Below are positions 49,701-56,646 of a stretch of 64,000 bases of DNA, piece by piece. The stretch is from NCBI GenBank assembly GCA_910577785.1, contig CAJTNT010000001.1, positions 62,001 through 126,000 of the forward strand, given 5' to 3'. The position numbers and the translations under genes were made by a program. Under the pieces are notes generated by a model. That model was given only the letters and a program-made list of their open reading frames with translations. It was not told the DNA's origin and made no database searches. The stretch comes from an uncultured Lachnospiraceae bacterium (lineage in GTDB: Bacteria > Bacillota > Clostridia > Lachnospirales > Lachnospiraceae). Within the stretch, counting starts at the first letter, position 1. Every line of letters begins with the position of its first letter.

Positions 49701-50996
49701 TTCTATCTTATACCAGGTTCCCTTTTCTATCTCCACTTCTTTTTTGCGTACAAATAGGTAGAAATATCCTTCCCTGCTTACACAGTCGTCCCGTGTTTCA
49801 TAATACTCTTCCCTTGTATTGTATAGCTCTGGCTCTGATATTTCCCCGCTCCTCCATTCCACATCTTCTCTCATCTCAGAAAACAGCAGTTGCTGCCATC
49901 GCTCCAAAAAATATGCCCGATACTCTGACTCGCCTGTCTCTTCTGTTTTCCATGCTTCCGCTGCCTCTGGCGAAACCCCTTCCGATAAAAGATCTGGCAC
50001 AACCCCCATCCCTTTTTCCCTCAGCTTTTCATAAGCCGTCTTTATCGCCGCCAACGTGCTATACTGCAAAATATAGGACTCTCCATACGCCAAAACCTCT
50101 TCTGCCCCATAAGGCTCAAAATCCTCTTCCGCTTCCACAAATAGCCTTCCTGTACAAAAGATTGCATCCCCTGCTTCTGCCACTTCCAAAAATTCCCACT
50201 TTTCCTGCATACGGGAAAAACTCTCCCTCCATTCCTTTAACTTTCTTTCTCCTTCCTCCCTATCTCCTGCTATTTCCCCTTTTGCTTCTCCCGTACTTTC
50301 TGTCTCATCATTACATTCTGCCCCTTTCCCGCTTTTCTCCTTTGTATTTCCTGTGCTTTCTGCTCCCTCACTGTATTCTATGCTCTTATCACTACCCGCT
50401 TTTTTCTTTTCTGCATCTTTTATTCCCCCGCCGTGTTCTGTTCTTTTATTGCCTCCCTCTTTTTCCCTTCCCTTGCCTTCTATTCCCTCACTGCCTTCTA
50501 TTCTCTTTTCACTTTCTTCTGCTTTTTCCGCGCCTTCTACTCCCTCGCTGCCTTCTGTTCTCTTATCGCTTCTCTCCTTTCCCCTTTCCGCGCCTTCTAT
50601 TCCCTCGCTTTGCCCTGTTCCCTTTTCGCTTTCCTCTCTCCTGCTATCTATGCCTTCTGTCTGTTCCCTGTTTCCTTCTTTCGTTTTTTCTGTGCATTCA
50701 ACTCTTTCTATTCCTTGATCGCTTCTCTCTTTTATCTTCCCTGTACTTTCTGTCCTCCCACTGCTTTTCTCTTTTGTTTTTTCTATACTTTGTGTTCCTC
50801 CCCTGATTTTCTCCTTTGTTTTTTCTGCGTTTTTGGAATTCTTTTCACTTCCTTTTTTCGCTTCCTCATTTTCCTTCCTATCTGCCCTTTCTAATTCTTT
50901 TATACACAGGCTCTCCGAAACAGGTAAAAAAGCCCCCTGCATATTACCTACTGCCAGCTGCATTGACAGCACGACGCAAACCATATATTTCAGCAT
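46749..50996 (-). CDS. 1415-residue secreted protein with charged repeat stalk and InlB-type repeats
   Basis: The N-terminus MLKYMVCVVLSMQLAVGNMQ is a signal-like segment. Residues 35-245 are a low-complexity stalk of degenerate repeats (EGSEG.EGAEK.KERSDKRT), extremely rich in Glu, Lys, Gly and Ser. From 250 to 560 is a region without recognised family (WRESFSRMQEKWEFLEVAEA). Then InlB/Listeria-Bacteroides-type repeats appear: VVKYAPNGGKGNMQDTNAVY with REGYTFAGWTAKADGSGTQY and TLYAQWK; VFIGYYDAPSEGEKMI; VVYHGNGATEGKGIIECNVP. The C-terminal 250 residues include Ig/cadherin-like strands (KAVVKVTFAVEDSHGNTAEA). No LPXTG. It is the last gene of the Tad-type cluster and a plausible pilus-linked adhesin, which is inference. 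Confidence 0.8.
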   Translation of the reverse strand: MLKYMVCVVLSMQLAVGNMQGAFLPVSESLCIKELERADRKENEEAKKGSEKNSKNAEKTKEKIRGGTQSIEKTKEKSSGRTESTGKIKERSDQGIERVECTEKTKEGNREQTEGIDSRREESEKGTGQSEGIEGAERGKERSDKRTEGSEGVEGAEKAEESEKRIEGSEGIEGKGREKEGGNKRTEHGGGIKDAEKKKAGSDKSIEYSEGAESTGNTKEKSGKGAECNDETESTGEAKGEIAGDREEGERKLKEWRESFSRMQEKWEFLEVAEAGDAIFCTGRLFVEAEEDFEPYGAEEVLAYGESYILQYSTLAAIKTAYEKLREKGMGVVPDLLSEGVSPEAAEAWKTEETGESEYRAYFLERWQQLLFSEMREDVEWRSGEISEPELYNTREEYYETRDDCVSREGYFYLFVRKKEVEIEKGTWYKIEMSLPTVSSFQSQKITWKLLYLKEKKGGIANIANWSWTNKELAKKDPYALKLEQGTSWEQTRQDGNGADPVLRKVPGIPENTNGFYFKLCGKLLYDYPGYQMVLDESVPQNVDRFDIEPENMQIQRKDEALDKDEKPWTGDGYFKFATDTNNTGMTNFGATHSFHHAIFGLCLKPNRYVVKYAPNGGKGNMQDTNAVYDEEFALRRNKFKREGYTFAGWTAKADGSGTQYKDGQKGMRNLARKDGQVVTLYAQWKPKVYKATLKNQLKSPKTAGTKQIYQLYEKGWYLDAAGTKLLKNKQEGGTITIPEKEGYVFIGYYDAPSEGEKMINQEGKMTKKGIANYKRTENSVWYAHYKYLVTCQDYVDLPCDMEKPEDESREGLEVMVAYEEESKRTTVQMGQSGFTVLFEGKPKGTRIGTFVSAEKGASASGSSGSADKSVLMFSPAEGTAYQLTVIKNGKKLSNREIYFQGGRFRTLLRLGVQPKAKKKLAGESVSGSEWERKMGEYPQYRYIGCSDVEDIQSPETVCRYYVYKRTNVVYHGNGATEGKGIIECNVPLESMYQFRDNPFVRTETQTKETEEGIPYTCEVRYQFQGWRLGSAKEGAEGQGKQEGILLHPQEQKGMACFYALAQKEEAVSNILPEAMGNYQVVFFFGSSANQRQEHAQVATTEYVNLRAEWDAFPTIVQKPGNKMEFYEGEEVGKEDLIAHLAVHDMEDSRQPGTALHDKVQIRKIVYPESKNKSQKAYVKKYEEDVPEDFRLDTYFLKLEKDEKAVVKVTFAVEDSHGNTAEAEIPVMIRYNYYPEIQSKDIFYYLKEEANRGEITEELLLGYAKAEDKEDGDISGKLMLQDCDLRPLLMQTEAKKEFKVTYQVTDAYKKTSYKEIMLIIWDEEAEIQSLPQSYVRYISKEHLDTLEEHSIWREEDNYAYLQGILDNQTPAETWKFSRNDILAVQEWTTEGGPGSWKAGQGANQGFLEAFSGCRE

Positions 50997-51133
50997 CTGC
51001 TCCCTCCTTCTATGCCAATCCCATATACAAGCCTATACTTCCTCCATGTCTTTTCATCCATTACCCACACACAACTCATTCCCTGCCGCATCACTGCATC
51101 TATGTTCTACAATACGTATAAGTCCTCCACATC

Positions 51134-51727
51134 CTACCCTTTAAAAACCGCCTCAAACACAAGATCTTCTTCTGCCCTCAAATCTTCCGGCTTACATTCC
51201 TCCCCTTCTCCCTGGCGCACCCAATGGGAAAATTGCTTCCTTCCCTGGTTAGGGCTCTCTGGCGCTGCCACGGTTCCTCCCTGGCAGACAGTATACTGAT
51301 GGTAAACTTCTCCATCTACCAAAAAAGTCACTGTCACATATGGCTTTCTCTCAGCATATGTCTCAAGAATGACAGCTTTCCTGCATGTGACCTCCTCCGG
51401 CTTCCCTAAAATATTGCGGTAATTTTCCCGAACTTCCACATCCAATACGCCTTTCTCAACATTGGCTGTCAGAATATTAACCTGCAGATCGGAATCTGAC
51501 TCCATCTGCAGCAATAATATTCGGTTAAACTCTGCAATCAGCTCTTCCCTGCTCCCTATCGCATATCCTTTGGAGGATTGCACCTGCCCCAAAGCCTGTT
51601 CCACAGCTGCGTTCAAAGCCGTCTCTACCTCGTTCCTGCGCACATTGCGCCCGCTAAATACCATCACAGCCGCAATAACCAATACAGCGACTGCTGACAG
51701 CGATATCCCATAAATCGTATACTTCAT
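51134..51727 (-). CDS. Membrane-anchored pseudopilin-like protein of the Tad cluster
   Basis: A 197-residue product. Residues 1-30 are a single hydrophobic helix (MKYTIYGISLSAVAVLVIAA), followed by a helical region (RNEVETALNAAVEQALGQVQ) and a C-terminal strand-rich part resembling one InlB repeat (VYHQYTVCQGGTVAAPE, FSHWVRQGEGEE). The layout, an N-terminal helix and an extracellular head, suits a minor pilin or TadE/F-like subunit. Its ATG shares four bases with the stop of the gene upstream, so the two are translationally coupled. The InlB-like head links it to the giant protein downstream. Confidence 0.65.
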   Translation of the reverse strand: MKYTIYGISLSAVAVLVIAAVMVFSGRNVRRNEVETALNAAVEQALGQVQSSKGYAIGSREELIAEFNRILLLQMESDSDLQVNILTANVEKGVLDVEVRENYRNILGKPEEVTCRKAVILETYAERKPYVTVTFLVDGEVYHQYTVCQGGTVAAPESPNQGRKQFSHWVRQGEGEECKPEDLRAEEDLVFEAVFKG

Positions 51728-52191
51728 ATGTTCCCCTCCACCAACAAGCCGAACCTTCCTATGGCTGTCCTCCGCTCCCCATCCATAGCCCGCAGCTCTA
51801 GCAGGTAAATCCCTGATTCCATACCTGCAAGCCTCTTTCCTTCTCGCTGGTAATGCTCCATCCTGCTATTTTTTCCCTCATCCCAAATCCCTACCAGTTC
51901 TATTTCTACTGGATTTCCCTCCGCATCCGTCCCCTCAAACATATCCGCAATGGGAATCGCCTCCCCCTGCTTCTGCCTCCAGGAACCTTTACGCACAATT
52001 TCCGGCGCTTCCCTCCCGCATACGGCCTTTGTGCTGGCAAAATCCTGGTATTTTTCATATTCCCTGTGCGGAGTATCCATCTTATTTCCCAGTTCCCGAA
52101 GCAGCCAGCCCTTTGCCACAAATGCTGTTAAGGAAACCATTACGATTCCTGCCAGCACGATCTTTCCTATTTCCCTATATGCATGCTTCAT
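51724..52191 (-). CDS. Membrane-anchored protein of the Tad cluster, family not recognised
   Basis: A 155-residue protein with one N-terminal membrane helix (EIGKIVLAGIVMVSLTAFVA) and an exposed domain (DMFEGTDAEGNPVEIELVGI, ESGIYLLELRAMDGERRTAI). The SD GGGAGATGGG precedes the ATG. It may be a minor pilin or assembly factor. No family assignment is possible; position between pilin-like genes supports a role in the same structure. Confidence 0.6.
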   Translation of the reverse strand: MKHAYREIGKIVLAGIVMVSLTAFVAKGWLLRELGNKMDTPHREYEKYQDFASTKAVCGREAPEIVRKGSWRQKQGEAIPIADMFEGTDAEGNPVEIELVGIWDEGKNSRMEHYQREGKRLAGMESGIYLLELRAMDGERRTAIGRFGLLVEGNI

Positions 52192-52301
52192 CCCATCTCC
52201 CTCTACAACAATTCAGAGCCTTCTTGGTAACATTTTCTAACATATTCCTAATTGCTGCCTTCTGACATATTCCTGATACGTATTTCCCAGATTTTTATCT
52301 T

Positions 52302-52445
52302 TTAACATATTCCCTGGGCAAAATGGAACACCAGCTGATAAAGCCCTGCTCCCCCGAAGGCAAACTCAAACGCCATCCCCAAAATCAAAGCCACTGCCAT
52401 TCCGCCCGCCACTACGCCTGCATACTCTTCCATAATTTCTTTCAT
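52302..52445 (-). CDS. Flp-like pilin peptide, 47 residues
   Basis: MKEIMEEYAGVVAGGMAVAL then a hydrophobic stretch and the tail YQLVFHFAQGIC. It starts with MKxxxEE[YF]xG, as do the peptides at 52569 and 56114, followed by one hydrophobic helix. The EEY next to the helix recalls the E/Y pair at the mature N-terminus of Flp pilins. A cleavable prepilin leader is not evident. SD is modest (GGGAAGGGC). Confidence 0.7.
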   Translation of the reverse strand: MKEIMEEYAGVVAGGMAVALILGMAFEFAFGGAGLYQLVFHFAQGIC

Positions 52446-52568
52446 CTGCCCTTCCCATCCTTTCTCTTACCTGCCCTTCCCCCTTTTCCTGGCATATCTG
52501 GCATCCCCTCAATTTCTCCTGAAACCATGCGATGAAACCCGCCTTTTCCTGGCATACCCAGCACATCT

Positions 52569-52676
52569 CTAAATCCCTGCTGCCAGGCACAGAATCAGGC
52601 AGAAAATACCTATCATCCCGCCCCCTGCAACGGCATATGCCAACGCCCCGCCAAACTCTTCTATCACAATTTTCAT
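52569..52676 (-). CDS. Flp-like micro-pilin, 35 residues
   Basis: MKIVIEEFGGALAYAVAGGG followed by MIGIFCLILCLAAGI. Preceded by GGAGG ten bases before the ATG at 52676. Shares the MKxxxEE[YF]xG start with its two neighbours and is only one membrane helix long, shorter than typical Flp pilins (50-70). It is coupled in the operon between a TadE-like gene and the 47-residue pilin. Too small to be noticed by common gene finders. Confidence 0.65.
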   Translation of the reverse strand: MKIVIEEFGGALAYAVAGGGMIGIFCLILCLAAGI

Positions 52677-52691
52677 GACTTTTTATCCTCC

Positions 52692-53027
52692 TTATCTGGC
52701 AAATCCCCTTACTTTGCCTTCTGATACCAGGTTCAATATCGGTATCGCGTAGTCAAAGGACAGCACAACCTCCGCCACCTGTTCCTTCCCTTCCGCATCA
52801 TAAGCCAGGCTTTCCACTTCCAGCCCATATCCTGCTTCCTGCGCCTGCGCCTTACAGGCATGGATAACAGCTGGGCTAAAATTGCTGCATTCAATCTCTG
52901 TCACGACGTCTGCATGGTAATTCCGGGCAGCATTTGCCTCCATGCCCGCCGCTACGATGCCGATTCCCACCAGACCCATGACCAGCAGGAAAAATATCCC
53001 CAAATAAGATTTCATCACCTGTCCCAT
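52692..53027 (-). CDS. TadE/pilin-like protein
   Basis: A 111-residue product with an N-terminal membrane helix (YLGIFFLLVMGLVGIGIVAA) followed by EANAARNYHADVVTEIECSN, a pattern like TadE or DUF4320-type pseudopilins: helix, then an amphipathic spine and a small head (VAEVVLSFDYAIPILNLV). GGAGGG eight bases upstream supports the start at 53027. Likely a minor pilin of the Tad apparatus. Family assignment is tentative. Confidence 0.65.
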   Translation of the reverse strand: MGQVMKSYLGIFFLLVMGLVGIGIVAAGMEANAARNYHADVVTEIECSNFSPAVIHACKAQAQEAGYGLEVESLAYDAEGKEQVAEVVLSFDYAIPILNLVSEGKVRGFAR

Positions 53028-53079
53028 TTTCTCATCCCTCCATGTTCAAGCGAACAAGCCCTTACCATTCATCCTTGTT

Positions 53080-54618
53080 TCAGGATAACTTCAATTGCCC
53101 CAGAAAAACCAGCATAAATACCGCCATATTCACCATTGTCTGAAGGGATACGGTAATCTGCGGCAGGTAAAAGATACTGTTGATCCCTGTAAGGCTTTTC
53201 TCATTCAGCAGCTTCTCTGATTTATCCATCATTTTGCTGTTTCGCTCCACCAATACCTGGATCTGGTACTGGGCGTCCCCGCTCCCTGACTCAGAAATCG
53301 CATAGAGCATCTTCATGGCCGAGAGTACCGAAGACAGCTGAAACCTCTCCAAAAATTCCAGATATGGCTCTATGGCGTCCGGCTTCCGTTTCAGACGGTC
53401 AGACATTTTCTGCAGTTCCCCTTTCAGCACCACCGGCGCATGCCCAATCGTCTTTTCTATGGACACCTGGACATTGTTGCCCTGCAGCAGCAAAGCCATC
53501 TCCATCAGCCACATCGGGAAAACGCGGTTGATTTCCCTTACTACCCGGTCAAATGCCACGCGGTATCCCATTTTGTGCTGGTTCAGCAGCAATACTCCTA
53601 TACCGGCCATCGCCGCCATCGCAAACCTATGTCCCAGCATCCCGATTCCTGCGGCGCCCACGAAAAAGATCCCGCCCATGCACCAGCTTTTCTTCCGTTC
53701 TGCCGTTTCCTCATAAGAATCCACCAGCCTGCAATAATTCGCAATCTTCTGCGCTTCCCCTCTGTCCTCCCGGGAAATCCAGCTTTTGGCAATCTCCCTG
53801 TTGGCTTTACGGAAAATCAGGATATTGAAAAACAGATACAGCGCCGTGCTCACCTGGGTCACAGGGTTCTCCACGATACTGTACTGCTCTGGCATGGAAC
53901 GGTATACGCTATGGAATACCAGCGCCATCACCATAGTGACTGCCAGGGAAAAAACGACACGCATCCTGGCCGCCTTCTTATCCTCCTGCAGCAGTATGAC
54001 ATTATCTGCCCAGACTGCCTTATCCTGCAGCAGCAGATCTATGGCATTCCCGCAGGCGCCTCCATTGCTTTCCACCGTACACAGATACTCATGGACTGCC
54101 GGCAGGCGGCTGCTTCCATATTCCTGCTCAATGATCCCCAGCGCCTCCCCATACAGATCCCTCTCATACTTGCCCCGTTCAATGTATGTGATTGCCTGCC
54201 CAATGACCTGGTGCATCCTGCCCTCTGCAAACAGAGGCCTGGTATCCTGCAGCGCGCTTAATATCTTCTGGCTCATGCGGAAGGAATACAGGATTTGTTC
54301 CATATAATCCGACACGTCCAAAAAACGCTTATGCTCATACATCTGCTTGTAGCCGTCTAAAATTAGAAATGGCAGGCTCCACACACAGGCTGCGGCAAGC
54401 AACGCTACAAAATACCACCGCAGGGAAAACAAAGCGCCGCAGCCTACCGCCCCCGCAACAGCAGCCAAAAGGAACAGGATATACTTCCCCATGGAAAAAC
54501 TATAGCCAAATCCATCTATCTGCCTCTGTAAATCCCCCGGATGGAACAGGTAAAACATTCCTCCCGGCTCTTTTTTCTCCTTCTTGCGCCTTCGCTTTGC
54601 ACTTTTTCTCTTTTCCAT
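53080..54618 (-). CDS. Tad inner-membrane platform protein (TadB/TadC, T2SSF-like)
   Basis: A 512-residue membrane protein. A basic N-terminus precedes two helices (YILFLLAAVAGAVGC, WYFVALLAAACVWSLPFLIL), a cytoplasmic helical domain (YMEQILYSFRMSQKILSAL) of the T2SSF kind, central helices (VFSLAVTMVMALVFHSVY) and a second helical domain (FPMWLMEMALLLQGNNVQVS) with a final membrane helix. The two-domain layout suggests a single long platform protein replacing the usual TadB plus TadC pair. It lies 48 bases after the CpaF ATPase, its natural motor partner. Confidence 0.8.
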   Translation of the reverse strand: MEKRKSAKRRRKKEKKEPGGMFYLFHPGDLQRQIDGFGYSFSMGKYILFLLAAVAGAVGCGALFSLRWYFVALLAAACVWSLPFLILDGYKQMYEHKRFLDVSDYMEQILYSFRMSQKILSALQDTRPLFAEGRMHQVIGQAITYIERGKYERDLYGEALGIIEQEYGSSRLPAVHEYLCTVESNGGACGNAIDLLLQDKAVWADNVILLQEDKKAARMRVVFSLAVTMVMALVFHSVYRSMPEQYSIVENPVTQVSTALYLFFNILIFRKANREIAKSWISREDRGEAQKIANYCRLVDSYEETAERKKSWCMGGIFFVGAAGIGMLGHRFAMAAMAGIGVLLLNQHKMGYRVAFDRVVREINRVFPMWLMEMALLLQGNNVQVSIEKTIGHAPVVLKGELQKMSDRLKRKPDAIEPYLEFLERFQLSSVLSAMKMLYAISESGSGDAQYQIQVLVERNSKMMDKSEKLLNEKSLTGINSIFYLPQITVSLQTMVNMAVFMLVFLGQLKLS

Positions 54619-54666
54619 GCCCTCTACGCACTCCCTTCTTGATCCTCATCCCCTTTTGCACTGCTA

Positions 54667-55764
54667 CTATGCCCTCCCTTCTATATCTGCCATTATCTGC
54701 AGATACTCCATGGGCAAAGGCTCATAGGGCAGCGTTTCCTCACACTGGAAGGGATCCGCAATCCCTGCCCGCATCATCCGTTTTAAAATATCCCCTGGAA
54801 TCATCCTCGACACCAGCCTTCCTTCGTCTAACAGCATATAGATGTCATTCTTCCCTTCATAACGATCATAAAAACACATCTGGTCAATATACCGTTCCAG
54901 CAGCCCATGCTCATTTTCATGCTGGCGGATCAATACGCCCACGCTGATAAATTCATAGATATAATTTTCCAGTCGGTCCGCGTCCCTGGATCTCCCAATC
55001 ATATTCATAATCCGATCTGGCAGGTTGCGCAGGTCATCCAGATGCAGCGTTGTAAACCCATACACCCCAGTCGACCACTGCTCCAATAAATACTGCACTT
55101 CTGTGGAGCGGGCTTCTGAGAGGATGATCCATTTGGGGTTCTGGCGCAGGCAGAGCTTGATGGCGTCTGTATAGCTTAAATCTTTGCTCACCTGCAGCTC
55201 CACGCAGTCATTCTCCGGATTAATCTCATGGAAATGCATCTCCAGGTTATCCTCAATGGTAATTGCCCTCTGGTTTGGTGGGATAAAACGGGAAAAAAAC
55301 TTCGCGCATTCTGTCTTCCCCACGCCGGGCTCCCCACAGAAGGCAAAATTCATTTTTGCCTTTACGCAGTTAATCAACAGGCTTAAAATCTCAATGGTAC
55401 AATAACCGCTGTCCAACATGCTCTCTACCGTATGGCGTACCTTGGGCATGGACTTGCGGATACAGATGCTCCTCCCAGACACAGCCACAGACTCATGGAC
55501 AATGCTGATGCGCAGGGCATCCGTCTCTGCCTCCAACACATTATTGGTCTTATTGAAGGGCTTGTTGACCCGATTGGCGATACGGTGGGTAAATTCTTCC
55601 AGAAACTCTTCGTTCACGGGAAGATTCACCCGATAGCGCCCTCTCCTTAAATCCGAAATCCACAGATTTTTCCCATTATAATCAATGTCTGTCACATTCC
55701 TATCCCTGACAAAAGGGTAGAATGGGCCAAACTCTTCCTCTGTCAGCTCCCACTGATACTTCAT
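54667..55764 (-). CDS. cpaF: CpaF/TadA-type secretion ATPase
   Basis: From the ATG at 55764 behind GGAGGG the 365-residue protein shows CpaF features: DRNVTDIDYNGKNLWISD, the Walker A CGEPGVGKTECAKFF, the Asp box TIEDNLEMHF, Walker B-like KWIILSEARSTEVQYLLEQW with the conserved acidic residue, and the His box YGFTTLHLDDLRN. It powers pilus assembly in the cytoplasm. The frame continues open upstream to 56013, but those 83 residues have no known motif and no SD near their ATGs, so the shorter start is preferred. Confidence 0.93.
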   Translation of the reverse strand: MKYQWELTEEEFGPFYPFVRDRNVTDIDYNGKNLWISDLRRGRYRVNLPVNEEFLEEFTHRIANRVNKPFNKTNNVLEAETDALRISIVHESVAVSGRSICIRKSMPKVRHTVESMLDSGYCTIEILSLLINCVKAKMNFAFCGEPGVGKTECAKFFSRFIPPNQRAITIEDNLEMHFHEINPENDCVELQVSKDLSYTDAIKLCLRQNPKWIILSEARSTEVQYLLEQWSTGVYGFTTLHLDDLRNLPDRIMNMIGRSRDADRLENYIYEFISVGVLIRQHENEHGLLERYIDQMCFYDRYEGKNDIYMLLDEGRLVSRMIPGDILKRMMRAGIADPFQCEETLPYEPLPMEYLQIMADIEGRA

Positions 55765-56113
55765 GCACCCTCCTGTATGCTTGCAGACATCCGTCTTTTG
55801 GACTTGTCTATTTCTCCGATTGCACAGGCCAAAGAAATACCCTGCGCAGGCTGCATCTGTTACTTTCTGCAGCTCCTTATCTGCCAGGATTTCACCCATA
55901 ACAGTTCCCACCAGTTCTCCTGGCTCCTGCAAAGATAACATAAGAAACGCCTGATACGAAAATCTCCTCCTTGCTTCCCCTGCTTGGGAAAAATCCTGAC
56001 AGGCTCCTGGCATAATCCTTGCTTCTTAGCAACGGTTCCGTCCAGCCGAAGCACAGACCGCTACGGCGTCCGAAACCTGACTTTGCCATGCAAAATCCCG
56101 GCGCTTTGCCGCA
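55765..56113 (-). other. Open but unassigned region between flp and cpaF
   Basis: All three minus-strand frames are open for long parts here (for example ATG at 56089, MAKSGFGRRSGLCFGWTEPL, and the cpaF frame with ELVGTVMGEILADKELQK). An SD-like AGGAGGAG at about 55965 has no start codon at a useful distance. It may hold a decayed gene, for instance a lost Tad component. Confidence 0.3.
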
Positions 56114-56278
56114 CTAACCCGTCACGCTGGCCTTTTGGAACAGATTGTCAATCAGATCTGTAAAAGCAGTATGCACTGGGCCGTCGGCAGCCAGCAAAAG
56201 CGCTACAATCGCGATTAGCGCAATAATTGCAAAGGCAGTAATAATAATGCCGCTGTACTCTTCAAAGATTACTTTCAT
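56114..56278 (-). CDS. flp: Flp-like major pilin, 54 residues
   Basis: MKVIFEEYSGIIITAFAIIA, then LIAIVALLLAADGP and a short polar tail (TDLIDNLFQKASVTG). GGAGGG five bases before the ATG at 56278. First gene of the cluster behind a promoter with a long structured leader, consistent with the most highly expressed subunit. The EEY motif abuts the hydrophobic helix as in mature Flp pilins, but the leader before it is just five residues and lacks the usual Gly at the cleavage site. Confidence 0.75.
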   Translation of the reverse strand: MKVIFEEYSGIIITAFAIIALIAIVALLLAADGPVHTAFTDLIDNLFQKASVTG

Positions 56279-56517
56279 GCCTTCCCTCCTTTCTGCCCCT
56301 TCCGGCGTATTGTCCATTCCATGCATTGGTAATTGGCGAAACTGTTGTGCCAATTGACGAAGAAAATATGACAGAATACTTGAATCTGATATTTCCTTCC
56401 TGCAGAAATTAAAAGATCCGTAACTATCCACTGTAGTTACATCAATGGTTTGACGCCGGCCAAGAAGTGCCGGCGGATGGAAAAATGTCCAGAACGCTGT
56501 TCCTGTTCTGTAAGGGC
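56279..56517 (-). promoter_or_regulatory. Structured leader of the flp-cpaF transcript
   Basis: Four successive hairpins can be read on the minus strand: CAGAAC/GTTCTG, CGCCGGC/GCCGGCG, GTAACTA/TAGTTAC and ATTGGC/GCCAAT. The GCC-GGC stem is followed by GTCAAACCATTG. It is not a recognised riboswitch class. Confidence 0.45.
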
Positions 56518-56546
56518 ATTGTAACCCTTCCCCCGCAAAAAATCAA
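56518..56546 (-). promoter_or_regulatory. Promoter of the Tad-type cluster
   Basis: Minus-strand TTGATT (56546-56541) and TACAAT (56523-56518) with 17-base spacing. It lies about 240 bases before flp. Confidence 0.7.
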
Positions 56547-56574
56547 TTGGGAATTTCTCACAAAAATTTTGCGC

Positions 56575-56617
56575 AAAAAAACAGCCCTGGGGAAGCAAAG
56601 CCGCTTCCCACAAGGCT
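56575..56617 (-). terminator. Terminator after mrp
   Basis: On the minus strand AGCCTTGTGGGAAGC pairs with GCTTCCCCAGGGCT, followed by TGTTTTTTT (56582-56575). It insulates mrp from the Tad promoter. Confidence 0.85.
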
Positions 56618-56646
56618 TTCGTATGTCAAACATGTCTTCGGAAAAA

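Noticed and set aside
49793..50806. Long plus-strand ORF (337 codons) opposite the giant surface protein
   Set aside because: Leu/Pro/Ser-rich product from C/T-rich repeat DNA, no SD, no domain; it is the shadow of the charged repeat on the minus strand.
56400..56480. c-di-GMP (GEMM) riboswitch upstream of flp
   Set aside because: A GCC-GGC stem followed by AAACCATTG is suggestive, but the second conserved stem and spacing of GEMM are missing.
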